Assembly: GCA_016234205.1 (NCBI GenBank)
Contig: JACRGN010000234.1
Coordinates: 1-38,698, forward strand
DNA length: 38,698 bases
DNA from: Nitrospinota bacterium
GTDB taxonomy: Bacteria > Nitrospinota > Nitrospinia > UBA9942
Direction: 5' to 3'
Made by a program: the position numbers and the translations under genes. The notes below the pieces were generated by a model. The model was given only the letters and a program-made list of their open reading frames with translations, was not told the origin of the DNA and ran no database searches. Positions 1 through 8,424 of the stretch are shown in pieces; within the stretch, counting starts at the first letter, position 1; each line of letters opens with the position of its first letter.

Positions 1-1146
1 AAATGCCTGCTTAGCCGAATTGCAGTCATTAATTATTGACTGGACATGGGTGACCCTCTGCTTTGCCTTTAACTTCATGATTAAGAGCTCACCTACCTCT
101 TCCATAAGCCTGTCAAGCTTTTCAGAACTGACCCTGACAGTACTTTTTGCCTGAGTGACAGAAGTCTCCTCACCCGGCTTATGCCCTTTTTTAAGTTCAG
201 GTGTTTTTGTTGAAATTTTAGCCGGGGTTGGATTAAATAAATTGATAGAATCAACAAGTTTTTTAAATGCCTTTTGGTCTATATCTTTAGGCAGAACTTC
301 ATCAGAATTCTGCCAATTGTATGGAGGATTCATCTCGCTGCCGATTTGATGGATAAATATTTTTATAAAATCCGCACCTGATAGGAGGGTGCTTATCAAT
401 GGAGCTGTTATAATTATATTCTTGTCCATAACCCCTGATAATATCTGCTCCATGGCGAGAGAGAGTGAGTCCATCTCATTATGCTTAATCATGCGGGCAC
501 TCCCCTTCAGGGCATGTATCTGGTTATAGGCAGCCTCTATCTCCTTCGGCAGGTTCAGGACGCTGTCCTTTTTATTTTGGGGAGATTTTTCAATCTTAAT
601 GAGGCTATTTACAAGGCTCTGATATGAATCGGTTGTCTCTTCCATGAAGAGGTTCATATCCACTGTAACATCTTCCTTCGGCAGGCTCAGGACGCTGTCC
701 TTTTCCTCAACTGCCTTCTGCTTTTTTGTAGCAGGCTTTGAGATTAGCTCACCCTTTGATACCTGCTTTAGCTGTTCAATCAGTGACGAGACATCAACCT
801 CATCTTCTCTGCCCCCCTGTGATATGATTTTTACAATTTCAGCAATGTTTTCCAGACTATTAAAGATTAGATTGGTGATTTCAGTTGAAAGGGTGATTTC
901 ACCCTTTTTAATCTTTCCGAGAATCGTCTCAAGGTTGTGGGAAATTTCCTCTATTGATTTAAAATCAATCATCCGGGCTGCACCTTTAAGGCTGTGTGCA
1001 TCCCGGAGGATTTCCGATAGGAGTGCTGGATTATCAGGATTCTCCTCAAGTGTCAGTATTCCGCTGTTGAGCTTCTGGATATGCTCATCACATTCTATTT
1101 TAAAAATCTCAAACAGCTTTTCAAATTCCTCTTTACTAAAGGTCAT
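1..1146 (-). CDS. cheA: CheA-type chemotaxis histidine kinase, N-terminal part (cut by window start)
   Basis: The frame is open from an ATG at 1146 to base 1 (382 codons) with no stop, so the kinase core lies outside the window. Two HPt domains are visible. The first has its phospho-His at residue 51 (HSLKGAARM) and the second at residue 211 (HALKGSARM). A P3 dimerisation helix starts near residue 337 (VRVSSEKLDRLMEEVGELL). The protein would take signals from the adjacent MCP through the CheW proteins and pass phosphate to a receiver. It is the last visible gene of the minus-strand chemosensory operon. Two nearly identical in-frame segments (residues about 149-158 and 193-202, KDSVLSLPKE and KDSVLNLPKE) come from a 28-bp dispersed repeat. 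Family assignment is firm. A WspE-like or alternative-function role is inferred from the neighbours. Confidence 0.93.
   Translation of the reverse strand, partial: MTFSKEEFEKLFEIFKIECDEHIQKLNSGILTLEENPDNPALLSEILRDAHSLKGAARMIDFKSIEEISHNLETILGKIKKGEITLSTEITNLIFNSLENIAEIVKIISQGGREDEVDVSSLIEQLKQVSKGELISKPATKKQKAVEEKDSVLSLPKEDVTVDMNLFMEETTDSYQSLVNSLIKIEKSPQNKKDSVLNLPKEIEAAYNQIHALKGSARMIKHNEMDSLSLAMEQILSGVMDKNIIITAPLISTLLSGADFIKIFIHQIGSEMNPPYNWQNSDEVLPKDIDQKAFKKLVDSINLFNPTPAKISTKTPELKKGHKPGEETSVTQAKSTVRVSSEKLDRLMEEVGELLIMKLKAKQRVTHVQSIINDCNSAKQAF
543..570. repeat. 28-bp dispersed repeat inside cheA, copy 1
   Basis: This copy matches the one at 675-702 with a single mismatch. Each contains a small hairpin (AGGACGCTGTCCT). 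On the minus strand it encodes KDSVLNLPKE between the two HPt domains. Confidence 0.75.
675..702. repeat. 28-bp dispersed repeat inside cheA, copy 2
   Basis: Second copy of the 543-570 repeat, in the same reading frame, encoding KDSVLSLPKE in the inter-domain linker of CheA. Confidence 0.75.
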
Positions 1147-1160
1147 AGAGTGATAAAACA

Positions 1161-1217
1161 CAGTTCAAACCGTTCCAGCGGTTTAATCGGCTTAAACGGT
1201 TTGAACGGTTGAAACTG
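1161..1217. repeat. Inverted repeat between MCP gene and cheA
   Basis: Arms rich in AACCGTTC and its complement (CAGTTCAAACCGTT against AACGGTTTGAAC) can form a hairpin. The element overlaps the 3' end of the MCP gene and supplies its last residues and stop. The same AACGGTTT words reappear at about 18140-18165 inside a cytochrome signal-peptide coding region. Confidence 0.7.
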
Positions 1218-2721
1218 CTTGTTCGGCCCTCTTAAGACTTCGTCTATCAACCAGCTCTTGTAAATTCTGTGCAATCAAGTGCAGGTCTTTTATGGCATTG
1301 CTTGTTTCCTTCATGCCGTTATTGATATGAGTCATAGCCTCGGCTACCTGGTCATTTGCAAGGGATTCCTGCCTTGATGCAATGCTGATTTCATTGGCTG
1401 AATCTGCAGTTGTCTGGATTATAGTAATAGAATTATTAATGGTTAAACCCACCTCTAAAATATGGCTGACCCCGGCATCTACCTTTTTTGCCCCCTCTTC
1501 AGTTGCAAGGACTGTGGAATTGACAGAGGACTGTATCTCCTGAATAAGGGTGGAAATCTTCTCTGTAGCCTTCTTGCTCTGGTCTGCAAGGGATCTCACC
1601 TCAGATGCGACTACTGCAAAACCCTTTCCATGCTCCCCTGCCTTTGCAGCCTCTATTGAGGCATTTAATGCAAGCATATCGGTCTTATTAGCTATATCCT
1701 CTACAACATTTATAATCATCCCTATCTGATTTGTCTTTTCACTTAATGACAGAACCTCTTCAGCAATTGTCCCGACCTTATCTTTTATCAGATTCATTTC
1801 TGAGATACTTTTTTCCACTGCCTTCTGCCCTTCCTGTGCGATAGAGAGGGATTCTTTAGACTGCTGTGCAAGGAATTCTGATTTTGAGAATACCTGCTTT
1901 GATGATGCATTCAGCTCTTCTACGGTCGTAGTTACCTGGTTGACAGATGATGCCTGCTGTGAAGTAACCTGCTCCTGCTGGGTTACTGCTGATGTGATTT
2001 TAAAGATAACCTCTGTTATAGGTTTTATGACTATCTTTTGAATAAGATAACTCATAGTAATGCTGATTGCTATAATTATGATGACAGTACCTATAATCCC
2101 GTTAATAGCATCACTTTTTATATCACGCAAAAGTTCAGCCCTTGATGCCGAAATCTGGAGGACTCCCCGTACAGGGTTGTTTTCATATCCATGGCAGGTA
2201 AGACAGCGGTCATCCCTGACAATCGGTATTAAACTGGTATAAACAGGTTCTCCATCAATCGTTTCATTATAGGTAACTTCACCGACAGTCTGCACAGCCT
2301 TGTTGAACTTATCTGCATTTATGTTAATCGGCCTGTCCTGTGGTTTGGAGATTAGTTTCTGCGGAAATGCCTTTGAATTGAGATAGCTGTTGACCTTATC
2401 TATTGTAGAGTTGTCGGAAAACGCCTCAGCTTTATTGGTGCGGAGCAGACGGACCTGCTTAAAACTCCCGGAGTTCTGGATGTTTGTAAGCCAGTTCGAG
2501 ACATTTTCTGCATTACCGGTAACCATTTCCTCCCTGATGACATTGGTGACTGTGGAGGTGAAGAGGTCTATCTTTGCCCGCTCGGCACTCTCCATATCTT
2601 TCATATCGTGTTTGATGTTTAAATAAGTTGTTATGCTGAAACCAATAATGAGTGTAAGTGTTACAGTCAAAACGAGCTGCCTTTGTAGTCTGCTAAAATT
2701 TAAAAAAGATAAAATTTTCAT
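1192..2721 (-). CDS. Methyl-accepting chemotaxis protein with periplasmic c-type heme sensor domain
   Basis: 509 aa. TM1 spans about residues 16-34, a periplasmic domain about 35-204, and TM2 about 205-228. The cytoplasmic signalling domain has its conserved hairpin tip at about 345-385 (LNASIEAAKAGEHGKGFAVV). The periplasmic domain carries CLTCH at 173-177, a covalent heme-c site, in a context matching the kinase at 9751 (an IRTN or LRTN...EAF motif, then a tyrosine-rich segment before CXXCH, then RGVLQIS). Geobacter MCPs with heme-c sensor domains are known, so redox or ligand sensing is likely. HAMP is short or degenerate. No C-terminal CheR-tethering pentapeptide is seen. A strong AGGAGGAG precedes the ATG. 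The last codons come from an AACCGTTC repeat. Confidence 0.93.
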   Translation of the reverse strand: MKILSFLNFSRLQRQLVLTVTLTLIIGFSITTYLNIKHDMKDMESAERAKIDLFTSTVTNVIREEMVTGNAENVSNWLTNIQNSGSFKQVRLLRTNKAEAFSDNSTIDKVNSYLNSKAFPQKLISKPQDRPININADKFNKAVQTVGEVTYNETIDGEPVYTSLIPIVRDDRCLTCHGYENNPVRGVLQISASRAELLRDIKSDAINGIIGTVIIIIAISITMSYLIQKIVIKPITEVIFKITSAVTQQEQVTSQQASSVNQVTTTVEELNASSKQVFSKSEFLAQQSKESLSIAQEGQKAVEKSISEMNLIKDKVGTIAEEVLSLSEKTNQIGMIINVVEDIANKTDMLALNASIEAAKAGEHGKGFAVVASEVRSLADQSKKATEKISTLIQEIQSSVNSTVLATEEGAKKVDAGVSHILEVGLTINNSITIIQTTADSANEISIASRQESLANDQVAEAMTHINNGMKETSNAIKDLHLIAQNLQELVDRRSLKRAEQAVSTVQTV

Positions 2722-2798
2722 CCTGTTTCTCCTCCTATTAAATAATTGAATATTATTAGAAACCGATTATAACATAAGCCACAGAACAAAAACATAAA

Positions 2799-2866
2799 AG
2801 TGTGAATGTCAGTGTGAGTGTCAGTAAAAAATAATTCCTTTAACTGACACTGACACTATCACTGAT
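2799..2866. repeat. GTGTCA-type inverted tandem repeat
   Basis: A GTGTCAGT-like tandem arm is followed by a short AT-rich loop and an ACTGACAC arm. It lies in the gap between the extended CheW gene and the MCP gene, and is the first of eight related copies in the window. Confidence 0.8.
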
Positions 2867-2881
2867 TTTTGTCCTTACTGT

Positions 2882-3583
2882 TTATACATCTTCATTAACA
2901 ATTAATCTCTCATCATTTAATAGCTCCTCTACATCAATAATCCAGAGGGATGCATTATTTATAGGAAACTCATGCTTGATAATCTTATTTCTTTCAAGGA
3001 AGATTGATGATACCGGCTGGATACTATCTTTGGAGAGTTCATATAAAGTGCCAAAACTATCAATCCAAATACCTGCCCTTATTCCGCCATTGCCGAATAT
3101 AAGGATTTTATGCACCCCCTTCTCCATTCCCCCCTTAGAGAGGCGGGGCAGGTCATTATTTTTTTTCTCAGGCAATTCTTTTTGGATTTTCCCGGCTGAA
3201 GGATTAAGCAATGAGCTCAGATTTAGAACGGTTAAGATGCCCCCCCTCAAGTTTATCAGTCCTGATATTACTTGAGGTGTGCAGGGGATATGGGTGATTT
3301 TATCAACTTCATAGACCTCGTTGAGATACTTTATATCAATTCCATACAATTCATTTCCGATATTAAAAGAGATGATTTTTATTAAATCTTTGCCATCATC
3401 AGATTTCTTTTCAATCCGGCTAAGTTTGTCAGCCCTTTCCTTGAAAATCTTTTCCTTTTCACTGTCAGATATCTTTCCCAGTAGCTCTGACTTCTTCTGA
3501 ATCTCCTTAGCCCTTTTCTTGATCTTTTCCCAGATATCTGTTTCTGCTTTTACAATAATTTCTTTTCTTTTATTTTTATGCAT
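2882..3583 (-). CDS. cheW: CheW adaptor with N-terminal extension (WspD-like)
   Basis: 233 aa. A charged helical N-terminal extension (residues 1 to about 67) precedes a CheW domain (about 68-225) with the typical GLINLRGGILTVLNL segment. The length and the N-terminal ERADKLSRIEKK-like stretch resemble WspD rather than a minimal CheW; this comparison is from memory. CheW proteins bridge receptors and CheA. An in-frame insertion in a CheW loop (PRLSKGGMEKG) coincides with a CCCCCTT..GGGG hairpin repeat, so the loop was probably lengthened by a repeat. It is the second CheW in the operon, between the short CheW and the MCP. Confidence 0.9.
   Translation of the reverse strand: MHKNKRKEIIVKAETDIWEKIKKRAKEIQKKSELLGKISDSEKEKIFKERADKLSRIEKKSDDGKDLIKIISFNIGNELYGIDIKYLNEVYEVDKITHIPCTPQVISGLINLRGGILTVLNLSSLLNPSAGKIQKELPEKKNNDLPRLSKGGMEKGVHKILIFGNGGIRAGIWIDSFGTLYELSKDSIQPVSSIFLERNKIIKHEFPINNASLWIIDVEELLNDERLIVNEDV
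3130..3148. repeat. CCCCCTT-loop-GGGG hairpin inside cheW coding sequence
   Basis: A C-run and a G-run are separated by TTAGAGAGGC. It belongs to the same family as 23993-24010, 30814-30835 and 37516-37533. On the minus strand it encodes the PRLSKGG loop insert. Confidence 0.7.
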
Positions 3584-3603
3584 AGGAAATTATAAAAACA
3601 TAT

Positions 3604-3684
3604 ATCCGCAGATTACGCAGATTAACGCAGATTAAAACAAAATATTTTTTAAAAAATCTGCGAAAATCTGCGTAATCTGCGGAT
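3604..3684. repeat. CGCAGATTA inverted tandem repeat
   Basis: ATCCGCAGATTA and two further CGCAGATT words face AATCTGCG words that end in TAATCTGCGGAT. The central loop is A/T rich. It fills the gap between the two cheW genes. The one-sided block at 22640-22709 uses related words. Confidence 0.8.
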
Positions 3685-3703
3685 TATTCAGTTTTTTGTT
3701 CCA

Positions 3704-4150
3704 TTATACCTCAAGTTTTACAAATTCCTCTTTTTCTCTAAGACTAAGTATGTTATCCGGATTCAGAGAGATTATCAAATCCTTGCCAATCTGGGCAGTT
3801 GCAAATATGTATCTTATATCAATTCCGTTGATTATATCAGGAGGGGGGGTAAAGAGGTTGTCAGGTATATCCGTTATAGAGAGGGTATCATCAACAATAA
3901 AGCCCGCCACTTTATTGTGTGCATTGACGATGATAATATCATTGTTGAGTTCATAAGGGCTTGCACCAATCCCGAGCCTCTCTTTCAGGTCAATAACAGG
4001 AATTGCATTTCCCCTTAAATTGATGATTCCACGGATAAATGACGGAAGCCTTGCAATTGAGGTAATTGCAGGGAGGGGGATAACCTCTTCAACTACCGAT
4101 ATATTAATTGCGTAACGGACATCGTTTAAGAGGAATATGACAAAGTTCAT
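3704..4150 (-). CDS. cheW: CheW adaptor protein
   Basis: 148 aa, a single full-length CheW domain (RYAINISVVEEVIPLP at the start, GIINLRGNAIPVIDL in the middle, IDIRYIFATAQIG near the end). It should couple the MCP to CheA. It lies 101 nt after the cheR-TPR gene and 120 nt before the extended cheW. A pair of CheW proteins beside a CheR-TPR is the Wsp arrangement. Only a weak GAAG precedes the ATG. Confidence 0.93.
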   Translation of the reverse strand: MNFVIFLLNDVRYAINISVVEEVIPLPAITSIARLPSFIRGIINLRGNAIPVIDLKERLGIGASPYELNNDIIIVNAHNKVAGFIVDDTLSITDIPDNLFTPPPDIINGIDIRYIFATAQIGKDLIISLNPDNILSLREKEEFVKLEV

Positions 4151-4162
4151 GCAATAACTTCA

Positions 4163-4237
4163 GTCTAAAAGTCTAAGAGTCTAAGAGTCTAAGAGTTGTT
4201 TCACTTTTAGACTTTTAGACTTTTAGGCTCTTAGACT
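4163..4237. repeat. GTCTAAGA 9-bp tandem inverted repeat
   Basis: An arm of GTCTAAGA repeats (period 9) is followed by a 9-nt loop and TTTTAGACTTTTAGACT repeats. The whole cheR-cheW gap is one potential hairpin. Confidence 0.8.
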
Positions 4238-4251
4238 TCTTTTTCTTTTGT

Positions 4252-5778
4252 TCATGCAGTCCGGAACTTTAATTCAACAAGGTTTAAGAGTTCTCTAACC
4301 GTCAGGTGTTCAGCCTGGAAGACGATTTCATCAGACGGCTTTGACGATAATAGGTCACTTGCTATCTTAAAGCAGTCTTTTGCCTGTGAATGCAGATACA
4401 TCAGGGTATAAATATTTCCAAGCGTAAAATAACCGAGTGTGAAATTTGTGTCAATATAGATTACCTTTTTCAGCTTCTCCACAGCCTCATTATATTCCTT
4501 CCTCTCAAGGTGAATCAGTGCGAGTGAATAATATGCCTCTTTGAAGAGGGGGTCTATCTCAATACAGCGGTTTCCCCATTTAACAGCCTCTTCAAAGTGC
4601 CCCCTGTTGGCTGACATATGGCAAAGCATCCAAGATGCTCTCACATTTTTCGGATTGGTGTCAAGGATTTTGAAGAACCTGTCAATAGCGAAGTCATAAT
4701 TACTGTTGTTGTAATACTTTATAGCCTCATTAAATATGATTGTCTCCTCCTTTAAGTTATTCCTATGCTCAGATAAATTGAGATTATCAGATGTTTTCGG
4801 TATTGCCGAACTGCTCTTTTTGATAATATTCAGCAGATTGTCCGTTTCCTTGAAAGGCTCTATTTTTAAAGATTTTATTTGTGCTGGAACATTTTTTTTG
4901 TTTTTATTTCCATTAACTGATTTTTGATAGACAATACCGTTCGGAAATACCCGGCTTATAAATTTGCTGTAGTTATCAGCAGAGTATTCGGCATGGCCTA
5001 CAACGAGGTATCCGCCATCCTTAAGGGAGTTATAGAAGTTTAAGGCAAGCCCCATCGTTGTTTCTTTTTTAAAATAGATGGTGACATTTCTGCAGATAAT
5101 AATATCAAATTTCTCATCATCTCCGTTCCCATTTGAAGGCGAGTTATCTGAAATAAGGTTATGGTGGATAAACTGAACAAGTGACCTGTAATCTTCCTTT
5201 ATTTTATATTTATCGCCCTTTTTATAAAAATATTTATTGACAATATCTATGTCAACACCCCTGAAAGACCATTGACTGTATTCCCCTTTCCTTGCAGTGC
5301 TGATTGCCGTCTCATCAATATCTGAAGCAATGATGTTAATCTTCCATGTTTCTATTTTTGGAATAAGTTCTTTCAGCATAATTGCCATAGAGTATGGCTC
5401 TTCGCCTGTTGAACAAGCCGCACTCCAGATAGAGATAGCTCTGGAATTGGATGACTCTCTTTTAATTAACTCGGGAAAGATATGATTCTTCAATATATCA
5501 AAGTCCATCTTTCCCCTGAAGAAGTAGGTCTCATTTGTTGTCAGGCAGGAAATCAATTTTTTAAAGTAACTGTCCTCGCTCTTTGAGGTGAGGTGTAGAA
5601 TATATTCACTGAAGGAATTTGACATGGAATCAAGAAAATTTTCATATATGGGTTTTTCTAAGGTGAGGATTTTTGATTCAGGAAAGAATATGCCTGTCCT
5701 CTTCTGTATTAAATCCCTTATGATAAGCAGGTTTTCTTTATTGATAATATCTCTATTTTCTTTTACAATCATAACCAT
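4252..5778 (-). CDS. cheR: CheR chemoreceptor methyltransferase with C-terminal TPRs (WspC-like)
   Basis: 508 aa from the ATG at 5778. An earlier in-frame TTG at 5799 and a later ATG at 5772 are alternatives, and none has a strong Shine-Dalgarno. A CheR N-terminal helical domain leads into TTNETYFFR, then the SAM-binding segment WSAACSTGEEPYSMAI, then IICRNVTIYF and GYLVVGHAE. The last 150 or so residues are TPR repeats (for example ASWMLCHMSANRGHFEEAVK and YYSLALIHLERKEYNEAVE). The enzyme methylates receptor glutamates using SAM. TPR-fused CheRs are typical of Wsp and other alternative chemosensory systems. No CheB appears in the window. Confidence 0.92.
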   Translation of the reverse strand: MVMIVKENRDIINKENLLIIRDLIQKRTGIFFPESKILTLEKPIYENFLDSMSNSFSEYILHLTSKSEDSYFKKLISCLTTNETYFFRGKMDFDILKNHIFPELIKRESSNSRAISIWSAACSTGEEPYSMAIMLKELIPKIETWKINIIASDIDETAISTARKGEYSQWSFRGVDIDIVNKYFYKKGDKYKIKEDYRSLVQFIHHNLISDNSPSNGNGDDEKFDIIICRNVTIYFKKETTMGLALNFYNSLKDGGYLVVGHAEYSADNYSKFISRVFPNGIVYQKSVNGNKNKKNVPAQIKSLKIEPFKETDNLLNIIKKSSSAIPKTSDNLNLSEHRNNLKEETIIFNEAIKYYNNSNYDFAIDRFFKILDTNPKNVRASWMLCHMSANRGHFEEAVKWGNRCIEIDPLFKEAYYSLALIHLERKEYNEAVEKLKKVIYIDTNFTLGYFTLGNIYTLMYLHSQAKDCFKIASDLLSSKPSDEIVFQAEHLTVRELLNLVELKFRTA

Positions 5779-5805
5779 CTCGTAAAAAGTCAAGAACAAA
5801 GACTT

Positions 5806-5870
5806 GATTTTAGACAGGATATACAGGATAAAAAATATTCAAAAATTAATCCTGTTAATCCTGTCAAATT
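5806..5870. repeat. ACAGGAT inverted tandem repeat
   Basis: GACAGGATATACAGGAT words face AATCCTG words. It forms a hairpin-capable unit in the gap between the kinase gene and cheR. Confidence 0.75.
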
Positions 5871-5882
5871 TTTATAATTTCC

Positions 5883-8294
5883 TTAAGTAAACAGGTTAAT
5901 TTGTGAATTATCAGTATCATCAACTATATAATCAGCTGTTATCATCTCTTTGCTCTCAGAGTAATTCTCTTTAATACTTATACTTTCTACAATTGGAAAT
6001 GTTAAGACAAAAGATGTCCCTTTCCCCTCATCCGAAATCACATCTATATGCCCGTTATATTTTGTGACAATCTTATAAACTACATATAGCCCTAAGCCGG
6101 TTCCTTTGCCCACAGGTTTTGTGGTGAAGAATGGAGTGTATATCTGTGTTAAGTTATTTTTTTTGATTCCTATTCCAGTATCTGTAACAACTGCCTTAAT
6201 AGAATCGCCATTTTTATAGCAGCTCAATATTAACTTCCCCCCTTTTTCTTCCATTGCATGTATTGAATTTATTATAAGATTTATAAAAACTTGCTGCATC
6301 TCTCCGGCATTGGCACTCGTCCAGCACCCCTTTTTCAAGTCAGAGATAATAGTTATTGAAGAAAAATCAATAGTATGTTTTGCCATCTTGATAGAGTTTT
6401 CAAGTATGACTGCCATATCAATTGTTGATATGGATTCATTTTGTGTTTGTCGGGAATAGGTTAGTAATTCTTTTACGATAGCTGTGGTTTCAATTGTATA
6501 ACGGACTATATCTTTTGCATAGGAATTCACCTTTATTAGATCATTTTCATCAAGAATAGCCTCTGCCATACCCAGGATACCTGCAAGCGGATTGTTTATC
6601 TCATGGGCAATTCCAGAGGCAAGTGTTCCAATGCCAGCCATCTTTTCAGATTGGATCAATTTAAATTGAAGCATCCTCTCCTCTGAAATGTCTTTAGATA
6701 TTCCGACAGTCCCGACAATCTCTCCTGCATCGTTCTTTAGTTGTGAGATAGTTAGACTTACATGATGGACATTGCCATTTCTTGACAGTAAACATATCTC
6801 CCTGTTTCTGACTACACCAAATTTATTTACAAGTTCCATTATAGCTTTTCGCTCATCAGAATTTTGATAGAGGAGGGTGGCAGGTTTATTTATGATTGCA
6901 TCTTTTTTATAGCCAAGCCTTTCCTCTGCCTCGGGATTAAATTCCACAATGTTGCCGTTAATATCTGTTGTTATAATTATATCCTTTGAATGTTCAACAA
7001 TTTTTTCAAGATGGTTTTTTGTCTTATAAAGCTCCTGGTATGTCTTTTCAAGATTAAGATTTTTTTCGGATATTTCAATCAGTTTTGATTCCAGTTCCTG
7101 TTTATAGTTTTCTACCTCTAATTGTTTTTTATTCAGGCTTATGGACATCTCCCTGATTGAACGGGCAAGGTCTCCAATCTCATCGGTCCTCTTGAGTTCA
7201 TAATCATTACCCTTTTGATAGTTGCCGTGTGAAATCTCTCTGGCAATTGACTTCATTTCAATCAGAGGTGCTGCCACCCGTCTTGATACCTGTGAAACTA
7301 AAAATAAAATAATGCCGATACCTGCAATTGTGAATATGATAATTATACTAAGGAGTCTGTAAATTGGTGCGTAAGCCTCATCAATGTCCATCTTGACTAC
7401 CAATCCCCAATTGAGGTCGGGTATATGTCTATATGCGGCAAGGACATGTCTTTTCCTGTAGTCTATTCCTTCGGTAATACCATTCTTTCCTGCAATGGCC
7501 AGCGTTGATGGTGTTTCTTCCGGCAGTTTATATTTCAATGCACTCTCTTTTAAAAACTTAAGATTCAATAATGTTATATTATCCTTGTTGACCAGTATCT
7601 CTTCTCCTGTCTCGCCCATTCCTGATGTCTCTTCAACCAATGGCTCTAATATTTCATTTACCTTTATTTTTGCAACTACGACACCGGCAACAACACCATG
7701 TTCCGCCCCGCGGTAATCGTATATGACATCTGAAAATGTAATAATAGGCTGTTTAAATCTATCGGAATAATAGACATCCTTTATATAAACTTCCCCTTGT
7801 GAAATCGGTATCTTAAAGTAATCATTATTTGATTCATCTATATCAAGCCTGTCAGCATTAGTAGAGAGGACTACATGTCCTGTGGTATCTAAAATAAATA
7901 TCTCAGAAAATACGCCAAATTGACTGATTGTCATATTCAAGAAAGAGGTGATGGTGCTGTATTCCTCACTCCCTGTATATTTAGCCGGTGGAAACCCTCT
8001 ATGCTCATAATCTTTTTTAATCAATAGAAGTTTTGATAAATTTATTTCCATAAATCTATTATGGGCAATCATCTCTGTATCGTTAAACCTCTCTATGAAC
8101 CAGTTCCTGATTTTTTTTTCCTTGCCATCAGCGATATTGCTCAATTGATTGAATATTTTTCCCCTCAGGATGGACTCCCCCTCTTTATAGATTGTGTAAC
8201 CTAATATAATAAATGGCAGGATTGAAATAAGAAGGAAGATAATGATAAGTTTATTTCGGATGGTGAAAATGCGGTTTGTTTCTTCCTGTTTCAT
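5883..8294 (-). CDS. Membrane sensor histidine kinase, dCACHE-HAMP-PAS-HisKA-HATPase
   Basis: 803 aa. TM1 (about 13-31) is followed by a large extracytoplasmic dCACHE-like domain (for example HVVLSTNADRLD and YKDVYYS-like motifs), TM2 (about 313-335), HAMP, a coiled coil, and a PAS domain (DIIITTDINGNIVEFNPEAE to SKDISEE). HisKA has IAHEINNPLAG as the phospho-acceptor motif, and HATPase has N (LIINSIHAMEE), G1 (DTGIGI) and G2 (GKGTGLGLYVV) boxes. It should sense a small molecule and phosphorylate a receiver, most likely the HD-GYP regulator encoded just upstream (130-nt gap). AAGAAGG precedes the ATG. Confidence 0.93.
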   Translation of the reverse strand: MKQEETNRIFTIRNKLIIIFLLISILPFIILGYTIYKEGESILRGKIFNQLSNIADGKEKKIRNWFIERFNDTEMIAHNRFMEINLSKLLLIKKDYEHRGFPPAKYTGSEEYSTITSFLNMTISQFGVFSEIFILDTTGHVVLSTNADRLDIDESNNDYFKIPISQGEVYIKDVYYSDRFKQPIITFSDVIYDYRGAEHGVVAGVVVAKIKVNEILEPLVEETSGMGETGEEILVNKDNITLLNLKFLKESALKYKLPEETPSTLAIAGKNGITEGIDYRKRHVLAAYRHIPDLNWGLVVKMDIDEAYAPIYRLLSIIIIFTIAGIGIILFLVSQVSRRVAAPLIEMKSIAREISHGNYQKGNDYELKRTDEIGDLARSIREMSISLNKKQLEVENYKQELESKLIEISEKNLNLEKTYQELYKTKNHLEKIVEHSKDIIITTDINGNIVEFNPEAEERLGYKKDAIINKPATLLYQNSDERKAIMELVNKFGVVRNREICLLSRNGNVHHVSLTISQLKNDAGEIVGTVGISKDISEERMLQFKLIQSEKMAGIGTLASGIAHEINNPLAGILGMAEAILDENDLIKVNSYAKDIVRYTIETTAIVKELLTYSRQTQNESISTIDMAVILENSIKMAKHTIDFSSITIISDLKKGCWTSANAGEMQQVFINLIINSIHAMEEKGGKLILSCYKNGDSIKAVVTDTGIGIKKNNLTQIYTPFFTTKPVGKGTGLGLYVVYKIVTKYNGHIDVISDEGKGTSFVLTFPIVESISIKENYSESKEMITADYIVDDTDNSQINLFT

Positions 8295-8310
8295 TTAAAA
8301 ATACCTTCTT

Positions 8311-8410
8311 GCCACAGAGAACACAGAGTTCACAGAGGAAAAAATAAAAGACTAAAAATCTGTGTCCTATTTGATTTAATTTCTCTGCTTTTCTCTGTGC
8401 CCTCTGTGGC
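8311..8410. repeat. CACAGAG inverted tandem repeat
   Basis: GCCACAGAGAACACAGAG repeats form the left arm and CTCTGTG/CTCTGTGGC the right arm, around an AT-rich loop of about 45 nt. It fills the gap between the two signalling genes. Relatives occur at 25278-25480 and 34775-34950. Confidence 0.85.
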
Positions 8411-8424
8411 TAATTAAGTTTTTG

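Noticed and set aside
644..1153. Plus-strand frame of 169 codons opposite cheA
   Set aside because: It is rich in Ser/Phe and has no known motif, while the minus strand encodes clear HPt domains over the same bases.
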